Source of the DNA: Maricaulis sp048270095
Lineage (GTDB): Bacteria > Pseudomonadota > Alphaproteobacteria > Caulobacterales > Maricaulaceae
DNA: 64,000 nucleotides
Direction of reading: 5' to 3'
NCBI RefSeq assembly: GCF_048270095.1
Contig: NZ_JBLWTL010000013.1
Coordinates: 11,296-75,295 of the forward strand
Below the pieces are notes generated by a model. That model worked only from the letters and a program-made list of their open reading frames with translations. It had not been told where the DNA came from and did no database searches. Positions within the stretch are counted from its first letter, which is position 1, and the number at the start of each line of letters is the position of its first letter. Positions 58,783 to 64,000 of the stretch are shown here, piece after piece. Position numbers and translations under genes: made by a program.

Positions 58783-59016
58783 ATGAAACCTTCAGGCGGG
58801 AACGGCCACAGGCGCAAGGCGAAACAGCGTGACCTGTTCGGACGGAGCCCCCGCGTCGAGGCCGGTAGAGACCCGGCGATGAGCCTGATTGCACTGGATT
58901 TGCGAGAAATGAGCGAACGGGCGCTGCGGGCCGGACTGGGCCGTTCCAGCAGTTTGATCGAGGTCGCGGCGCTGATGGTCGAGCTCGAGGGTTCGGTCAT
59001 GCATCAGGATGACTGA
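58783..59016 (+). CDS. Small hypothetical protein
   Basis: 77 residues from the ATG at 58783, with GGAG eight bases upstream; a longer frame starts at 58753. A basic N-terminus (NGHRRKAKQRDLFGRS) and an amphipathic helical C-terminus (ALDLREMSERALRAGLGRSS, SLIEVAALMVELEGSV). It overlaps the end of dprA by 13 bp on the other strand. No family recognised; it may be a real alphaproteobacterial small gene or a chance frame. Confidence 0.4.
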   Translation: MKPSGGNGHRRKAKQRDLFGRSPRVEAGRDPAMSLIALDLREMSERALRAGLGRSSSLIEVAALMVELEGSVMHQDD

Positions 59017-60164
59017 TTGGCCTGCAAAAGTCCGCCCGGCAAAATACTGACCTCCCCGGCCATTTCCAGTTCCAGGATTATAGCGCCGATATTCCCGGCG
59101 GGGATCGCCGCCTGGCGCGATAATTCATCGGCCGAAATCGGTGTCGGCGACAGCAGGGCGCGGACGCGATCAACCGGCCCGGCGGGCGCGGGGATATCTT
59201 CGCCCTGTTCCGGCATCGGCCAGTCGACCAAGTCGAGCGCGTCATCCTCCAGACCGTCGGCCTCATGGCCGGGTCCAAGCCCTTCGCGCTCGATGGCCGG
59301 GGTGTTTTCCAGGATGGCCAGGACATCCTCCACGCTTTCAATCAGATGTGCGCCGTCACGCAGTAATTGATTGCCGCCCCTGGCGCGCGGATCGAGCGGC
59401 GAGCCGGGAACAGCCATCACTTCGCGGCCCTGTTCAGCGGCGAAGCGGGCGGTGATGAGCGAGCCGGATTTCACTGCCGCTTCAACCACTAACACACCGG
59501 TCGACAGGCCGGAGATCAATCGGTTGCGGCGTGGAAAATCGCGCGCGGTCGGCAAGGTGCCCAGGGCGACTTCGGAGACCAGCAGGCCCTGTTCGGCAAT
59601 CGCGTGGTGCAGCTCGTAATGCTCGGGCGGATATATGTAATCCAGCCCGCCAGCGAGAACGGCGATGCTTCCGGTCTCCAGTGATCCGGCATGGGCGGCG
59701 CCATCAATACCGCGGGCCAGGCCGGAGACAATCACAACCCCGGCCGACCCCAGACCATGGGCAAGCTGGCGCGAAAACCGCAGGCCCGCCGCCGAGGCAT
59801 TGCGCGCGCCGACCATGGCACAACAGGGTTTTGTCGCCAGTTCCAGATGCCCTTTGACGAGGATAAGTGGCGGTGGTGCGGGGATGCAGGCGAGGGCGCG
59901 GGGGAAATCCGGTTCGCACTGGGCCAAAAGACGTACGCCGGCGCGATCTATGACGTCGAGTTCGGCTTCTGCTGCGCCGCGCGGCGGGATGGCGGGGCGC
60001 GGCGATCCGCTTGTCCTGGCAAGGCCGGGCAGGGCGTCGATGGCGGCTTCAGCGCTGCCGAAACGGGCGAGCAGGCGGGCAAAGCTGACCGGGCCGATGC
60101 GCGGTGTCCTTGCCAGGCGCAACCAGTCACAACGCTCGCTATAGCTCAATTCTTGCCGTGTCAC
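59004..60164 (-). CDS. dprA: DNA processing protein DprA
   Basis: 386 residues. N-terminal helical part (WLRLARTPRIGPVSFARLLA), then the Rossmann-like SMF core: CCAMVGARNASAAGLRFSRQ, VSGLARGIDGAAHAGSL, AVLAGGLDYIYPPEH, FPRRNRLISGLSTGVLVVEA, KSGSLITARFAAEQGREVMA and PGSPLDPRARGGNQLLRDGA; the C-terminal winged-helix domain (SPTPISADELSRQAAIPAGN) ends the protein. DprA loads RecA on incoming single-stranded DNA in natural transformation. Same strand as plsY, which is 87 bp downstream. Confidence 0.95.
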   Translation of the reverse strand: MTRQELSYSERCDWLRLARTPRIGPVSFARLLARFGSAEAAIDALPGLARTSGSPRPAIPPRGAAEAELDVIDRAGVRLLAQCEPDFPRALACIPAPPPLILVKGHLELATKPCCAMVGARNASAAGLRFSRQLAHGLGSAGVVIVSGLARGIDGAAHAGSLETGSIAVLAGGLDYIYPPEHYELHHAIAEQGLLVSEVALGTLPTARDFPRRNRLISGLSTGVLVVEAAVKSGSLITARFAAEQGREVMAVPGSPLDPRARGGNQLLRDGAHLIESVEDVLAILENTPAIEREGLGPGHEADGLEDDALDLVDWPMPEQGEDIPAPAGPVDRVRALLSPTPISADELSRQAAIPAGNIGAIILELEMAGEVSILPGGLLQANQSS

Positions 60165-60251
60165 CGGCCCTCCCTATCTGCCCTGCTATTGTCTGCCCCC
60201 GGCTATGCCGCTGCTCTGTCCCCGGTCTGCCCCTGGTCTGCCTTGGGTTCG

Positions 60252-60893
60252 CTATTGGTCTGCTATTGTCTCGCTGTCGGCTGGCGCTTTCTTGCCGGTA
60301 CCGATGCGGGGCTCCTCACCCTTCAGGATGCGCCCGATATTCGCACGGTGCAGCCAGTAGATCATGATCGCCAGAAGCCCGGTCATGATCGCAACATCGA
60401 GGCGCCCGAGGACAAGTGCGGCGATCGGCGCCGCCAAGGCGCCGATGAGGGCACCGAGCGAGGACATGCGGAAAATCGCCACGGTGACCAGCCAGCTGGC
60501 AATCACCGCCAGCCCGACCGGCCAGGCGACGACCAGCACCGTGCCGACGAAAGTGGCGACACCCTTGCCGCCCTTGAATTTCAGCCAGACCGGGAAGCAA
60601 TGCCCGGTGAAGGCGGCGGCGCCGGCGATCAGGCCGGCCGTGGTGCCGAGGAAATAACCGAAGATCGCCGCGGCGATCCCCGCCTTGCCGGCATCGAGCA
60701 GCAGGGTGGCCAGCGCCAGATCCTTGCGCCCGGTACGCAGCACATTGGTGGCGCCGATATTGCCCGAACCGATGGCGCGGATATCGCCGAGCCCGGCCAG
60801 CCTGGTGATCACCAGGCCGAAGGGAATGGAGCCGAGCAGATAGCCGCCCAGCGCCGAGCCGAGATAGATCGTGATCATGGCATAGAGGGTCAT
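60252..60893 (-). CDS. plsY: Glycerol-3-phosphate acyltransferase PlsY
   Basis: 213 residues, five or so membrane helices. Family motifs: GSALGGYLLGSIPFGLVITR, DIRAIGSGNIGATNVLRTGR, LLDAGKAGIAA, and AFTGHCFPVWLKFKGGKGVA. It transfers acyl groups from acyl phosphate to glycerol-3-phosphate at the inner membrane, first step of phospholipid synthesis. The last few codons and the intergenic stretch after the stop lie in a TCTGCC/CTATTGTCT low-complexity repeat. 6 bp separate its start from the pyrC-like stop. Confidence 0.95.
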   Translation of the reverse strand: MTLYAMITIYLGSALGGYLLGSIPFGLVITRLAGLGDIRAIGSGNIGATNVLRTGRKDLALATLLLDAGKAGIAAAIFGYFLGTTAGLIAGAAAFTGHCFPVWLKFKGGKGVATFVGTVLVVAWPVGLAVIASWLVTVAIFRMSSLGALIGALAAPIAALVLGRLDVAIMTGLLAIMIYWLHRANIGRILKGEEPRIGTGKKAPADSETIADQ

Positions 60894-60899
60894 GGTGTT

Positions 60900-62177
60900 T
60901 TACCCGTCATGGTTGTGTATCATTGCGCCTGCGACGAAGCTTTGCAAGACCCGTCCCTGGAAACGGCGTCCGGACCAGGCGCAATTGGCGCGCGGCGAGG
61001 CCAGCGCGTCGGCATCGACCACCCAGGGAATATCGCCATCGATCAAGATGAGGTCGGCCGGAGCGCCGGCGGAGATGCGCCCCTGAGGCAGGGCGAGCAG
61101 GTCGGCGGGGCCGCTGGTCAAAACACGCAGGGCGTCGATCAGCTCCAGCTGGCCATCATGCACCAGGCCGAGCATGGCCCCGAGCATGGTCTCGACACTC
61201 AATGTGCCGGCAATCGCCAGCGCGAAGGGCTCGCCCTTGTCGTCAAACGGGGTCGGGCGGTGATCGGAGACCACCGCATTGATCTCGCCATTGATGACGG
61301 CCTCGACCAGGGCGCGGCGATCCATTTCCGAGCGCAGCGGCGGATCCATCCGGAAGGCTGAGTCGAGATCGCCGGCGTCGGTCTCATTGAGGGTCAAATG
61401 CGCCACGGCCACGGTCGCCGCGATTTCGATATCGCGGGAGCGGACATGGCGTAGCGCATCAAGCCCGGCCTCGGTCGAGAGGCGGTCGATCAGGAGTTTG
61501 CCGCCAGACAATTCGGCCAGGCTGGCATCACGCTCGATGGCGATGCGTTCGGAGATGGCGGGTTCCGATGGCAGGCCCATGCGCGCCGACCAGTCGCTCT
61601 CCAGCGCAACCGTGCCCGCGGAAAGCTCGGCATCGGCGGGGCGTGAGGCGAGCCAGAAATCAAACTGGCTGGAATAGGCCAGGACGCGCCGCATGACGCG
61701 GCTGTCGCGGATCGGCCGGTCGCCATTGCCAACCATCACTGCACCGCAACGCGCCAGCAGCCCGATCTCGGCCATCTGCTCGCCTGCAAGGCCGACTGTG
61801 GCACCGCCGGCGGTCATGAATCGCACATCGTGATCGCTGAATGATCGCACCAGCGCAGCCAGGCTGTCAGGGCTGTCCTGCGGGGTGCGCGTATTGGGCG
61901 CCAGCATGACCGTGCCGACACCGCCACGCGCGGCGCCCGCCGCCAGAGAGGCCAGGGTCTCGCCATCGGGGGTAAGGCCCGGCTCACGCGCGGCGCGCAG
62001 ATCGATCAGGGCGGGCGCGAGGATGCGGCCACGCGCATCAATGATCTCGTCGGCCTGGTCGATATCGATATCCGGTCCGGCCTCGAGGATGATCCCGTCT
62101 TCAAACACCACGCCGCCGGGACCGTCAAAGTCAGAGGCCGGGTCGACCAGGCGCGCATTGATGATGGCGGTGATCAT
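60900..62177 (-). CDS. Inactive dihydroorotase-like protein PyrC' (PyrX)
   Basis: 425 residues, amidohydrolase (dihydroorotase) fold with N-terminal composite domain (IINARLVDPASDFDGPGGVV) and motifs in order. The first metal motif, normally DLHVHLREPG, reads IDLRAAREPGL, so both His ligands are lost; SDHAPH is SDHRPT. An HNED-type set of ligands is therefore missing and activity is very unlikely. Such proteins occur next to pyrB and hold the aspartate transcarbamoylase dodecamer together. It starts within the pyrB stop (ATGA overlap), supporting complex formation. Confidence 0.87.
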   Translation of the reverse strand: MITAIINARLVDPASDFDGPGGVVFEDGIILEAGPDIDIDQADEIIDARGRILAPALIDLRAAREPGLTPDGETLASLAAGAARGGVGTVMLAPNTRTPQDSPDSLAALVRSFSDHDVRFMTAGGATVGLAGEQMAEIGLLARCGAVMVGNGDRPIRDSRVMRRVLAYSSQFDFWLASRPADAELSAGTVALESDWSARMGLPSEPAISERIAIERDASLAELSGGKLLIDRLSTEAGLDALRHVRSRDIEIAATVAVAHLTLNETDAGDLDSAFRMDPPLRSEMDRRALVEAVINGEINAVVSDHRPTPFDDKGEPFALAIAGTLSVETMLGAMLGLVHDGQLELIDALRVLTSGPADLLALPQGRISAGAPADLILIDGDIPWVVDADALASPRANCAWSGRRFQGRVLQSFVAGAMIHNHDG

Positions 62178-63136
62178 GAGCCGGCTCCCTTGCGGATATT
62201 CGTGCCGATCAGTTCCAGCATCGCCATGCGGACCGCGACACCGCTCTCGACCTGGTCGAGGATCAGGCTGATGTCCGGGTCGTCGGCGAGGCGGGTATGG
62301 ATCTCGACACCGCGATTCATCGGCCCGGGATGCAGCACCAGCACGTCCGGCGAGGCCGCTTCGAGGCGTTCATGGGTCAGCCCGAACAGATGGAAGAATT
62401 CGCGCTCCGAGGGCACGAAACCGCCGGTCATGCGCTCTTTTTGCTGGCGCAGCGCCATCACTGCATCACAGCCGGCCAAAGCCGCGTCGAGATCGTGAAA
62501 AACCTCGACACCCCATTGATCGACATCGGTCGGCAGCAGGGTTGGCGGCGCACACAGGCGGATCTCGGCGCCCAATATGTTCAGCAGGCCGATATTGGAG
62601 CGCGCGACGCGTGAATGCAGGATATCGCCGACGATCAATATCCGCCGGCCGCCGACCGAGCCCCAGCGCTGGGCCAGGGTGAAACTGTCGAGCAGGGCCT
62701 GGGTTGGATGTTCATGCATGCCGTCGCCGGCATTGATCACGGAAAGCCCGGTCGCCTCGGCGAGGAATTTCGGCGCCCCGGTGGCCGGATGGCGGACAAC
62801 GAGAATGTCCGGCCGCATCGCGGCGAGCGTGCGCGCCGTATCCGACAGGCTTTCGCCCTTGGAGGCCGAGGAGGAGGCCATGGCGAAATTCACCACATCG
62901 GCGCCCAGCCGCTTGCCCGCCATCTCGAAACTGCCCTGGGTGCGCGTCGAGGCCTCGAAGAAGAGGTTGAGCACAGTCAGCCCGCGCAGGCCGTCCGAGG
63001 CTTTGTCCGGCGTCCGGTTGCGCTTGAGGAAGACCTCGGCGCGCTCAAAAATGATCGCGATATCAACGGGGTTGAGGTCAGCCACCGAAAGCAGGTGACG
63101 GTGAGGAAAGTCGTAGGAAAATTCCGCGCGGCTCAT
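62174..63136 (-). CDS. pyrB: Aspartate carbamoyltransferase catalytic subunit
   Basis: 320 residues from the ATG at 63136 (GGAGG four bases upstream); the frame is open further but that stretch falls in a repeat. Motifs: FFEASTRTQGSFEMAGKRLG (carbamoyl-phosphate loop), VVRHPATGAPKFLA, GDGMHEHPTQALLDSFTLAQ, ILIVGDILHSRVARSNI and VLHPGPMNRGVEI. First committed step of pyrimidine synthesis. The stop overlaps the start of the inactive dihydroorotase-like gene, so subunits are made together. Confidence 0.95.
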   Translation of the reverse strand: MSRAEFSYDFPHRHLLSVADLNPVDIAIIFERAEVFLKRNRTPDKASDGLRGLTVLNLFFEASTRTQGSFEMAGKRLGADVVNFAMASSSASKGESLSDTARTLAAMRPDILVVRHPATGAPKFLAEATGLSVINAGDGMHEHPTQALLDSFTLAQRWGSVGGRRILIVGDILHSRVARSNIGLLNILGAEIRLCAPPTLLPTDVDQWGVEVFHDLDAALAGCDAVMALRQQKERMTGGFVPSEREFFHLFGLTHERLEAASPDVLVLHPGPMNRGVEIHTRLADDPDISLILDQVESGVAVRMAMLELIGTNIRKGAGS

Positions 63137-63218
63137 CCCGCCTCCCGCTTCAAAGCGACCCGTTGAAGGGGTCGGCGCGGTATAGGCGGCGAGCGGGGGC
63201 GTGGCAAGGGGGGCAAGT

Positions 63219-63366
63219 CCCTCTCCGTGAGGAGAGGGCGCCCGGCAGGGCGGGTGAGGCGGGCGATGTGGACATCTGCGGACTGGCGCCGCTGTTGCCA
63301 ATCTCCGGGCGTGGAGGTTGTCCGCCTCATCCGGCGCTGCGCGCCACCTTCTCCTCACGGAGAAGG
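63219..63366. repeat. MITE-like hairpin repeat, copy 1
   Basis: About 148 bp. The ends CCCTCTCCGTGAGGAGAGGG and CCTTCTCCTCACGGAGAAGG are imperfect inverted repeats, each also a small palindrome, and the inner parts (GGCGGGTGAGGCGG ... CCGCCTCATCCGGC) pair as well, so the whole folds into one long hairpin. A second copy starts at 63851 in the same direction. Confidence 0.85.
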
Positions 63367-63457
63367 AAGGGTGTTGTGATTTGCCCGCATGAGGTGTATA
63401 AAGTCTTCATCTGTCGAATCGCGCGAGTTGTCGACTTCGACCGAGGTGGGAGGCCCA

Positions 63458-63862
63458 ATGATGCCCAGCCAGCGTTATCCCCAAAAGCACCTCCACCTCG
63501 CCCGCGCGATGCGCCGGGAGCAGACGCCGGCTGAAGCGCGGCTCTGGTCGCGTTTGCGCAATGGCAATCTGATGGGGATCAAATTCCGTCGCCAGGTGCC
63601 GGTCGGCCCCTATATCGCTGACTTCTTGTCCCGGCAGGCACGCCTGGTTGTGGAGGCCGATGGCGGCCAACACGGCGAGCAGGAAGCCTATGACGCGCAG
63701 CGAACCCGGTTTCTTGAATTTCGCGGCTACCAGGTCCTGCGGTTCTGGAATCATGACATTCTGACCGATATCGATGCGGTGATGCAGGTCATCGGAGAAG
63801 CCGCCCATTGGGCCACGCATCCTGAAAACCCCGATGCCGGTCGCTGTCTTCCCTCTCCGTGA
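63458..63862 (+). CDS. DUF559 domain endonuclease-like protein
   Basis: 134 residues from the ATG at 63458 (GGGAGG four bases upstream). DUF559 core related to very-short-patch-repair (Vsr) endonucleases: ARAMRREQTPAEARLWSRLR, GIKFRRQVPVGPYIADFLS and LVVEADGGQHGEQEAYDAQR (acidic catalytic-type residues), then LEFRGYQVLRFWNHDILTDI. These genes are spread among alphaproteobacteria, often inside repeats. Here the gene lies between two direct copies of a hairpin repeat; the last codons run into the second copy. Confidence 0.88.
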   Translation: MMPSQRYPQKHLHLARAMRREQTPAEARLWSRLRNGNLMGIKFRRQVPVGPYIADFLSRQARLVVEADGGQHGEQEAYDAQRTRFLEFRGYQVLRFWNHDILTDIDAVMQVIGEAAHWATHPENPDAGRCLPSP

Positions 63863-64000
63863 GGAGAGGGTGCCCGGCAGGGCGGGTGAGGCGGGCGATG
63901 TGGACATCTGCGGGCTGGGGCCGCTGTCGGTAATCGCCGACGTGGGCGGCGGGCCGCCTCATCCGGCGGTGCGCGCCACCTTCTCCGCACCGAGGAGGGA
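63851..64000. repeat. MITE-like hairpin repeat, copy 2 (runs to window end)
   Basis: Same direction as copy 1 and close to it in sequence over the outer parts; the middle differs. The 3' palindrome is altered (CTTCTCCGCACCGAGGAGGG) and the copy may continue beyond the window. Confidence 0.82.

Overview
The window reads as chromosomal DNA of a high-GC, dimorphic, stalk-forming type of alphaproteobacterium. The best guess is Maricaulis or a close relative in the Maricaulales/Hyphomonadaceae, next to Caulobacterales. The evidence is a MipZ division-plane ATPase, an SpmX-type polar scaffold (degenerate lysozyme domain, acidic linker, two C-terminal membrane helices), DUF1489, HspQ, and two biotin carboxylases of propionyl-CoA and methylcrotonyl-CoA type. 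Assignments come from reading translated sequence and motifs; no database search was run.

Layout. 1-5056: cbb3 oxidase maturation operon (3' end of ccoG/fixG, then fixH, fixI, ccoS, each overlapping the next), a convergent DUF2189 gene and a TauE/SafE-like membrane protein. 5162-12067: alpha-2-macroglobulin lipoprotein plus penicillin-binding protein 1C, a periplasmic defence and cell-wall pair. 12332-21604: housekeeping and accessory genes (isoaspartyl peptidase, LysR regulator, TPR protein, beta-carbonic anhydrase, sulfotransferase-like protein, FAH-family hydrolase, acyltransferase 3, HspQ, Ppx/GppA and RlmE). 21605-25743: a lower-GC accessory island with a uracil-DNA-glycosylase-like gene and debris of Rhs polymorphic-toxin tips. 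One tip is a Hint plus HNH nuclease toxin next to a candidate immunity gene. The pieces are separated by a family of short GGGGACACACGC-type repeats. 25744-34437: ferritin-like COG3687 protein, desaturase, amine oxidase, potassium channel, propionyl-CoA carboxylase alpha subunit, DUF4282 protein and LipB. 34478-41242: FliN-like protein, tRNA-Leu(GAG), MgtE, kelch protein, SpmX, isovaleryl-CoA dehydrogenase and an LprI-like lipoprotein. 41252-52772: patatin phospholipase with a cNMP-binding domain, several small envelope proteins, and the MCC beta subunit, methylglutaconyl-CoA hydratase and MCC alpha subunit. 52841-64000: cupin-like protein, DUF1489, glutamine cyclotransferase, PanC, SPOR lipoprotein, MipZ, DnaJ-like membrane protein, DprA, PlsY, a catalytically dead PyrC-like protein, PyrB, and a DUF559 nuclease gene lying between two copies of a hairpin-forming repeat.

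How genes work together. Ivd (39472), MccB (45021), LiuC-like hydratase (49095) and MccA (50769) cover isovaleryl-CoA to HMG-CoA in leucine breakdown, with unrelated genes between them. PyrB and the inactive dihydroorotase homologue probably form one complex. A2M and PBP1C form the familiar pair. FixGHIS builds the copper centre of cbb3 oxidase. MipZ and SpmX, at separate loci, point to polar development coupled to division. The most unusual part is the Rhs-tip island with its punctuating repeats; the DUF559/MITE-like structure at the right edge and a 17-bp operator-like palindrome shared by two distant promoters come next.
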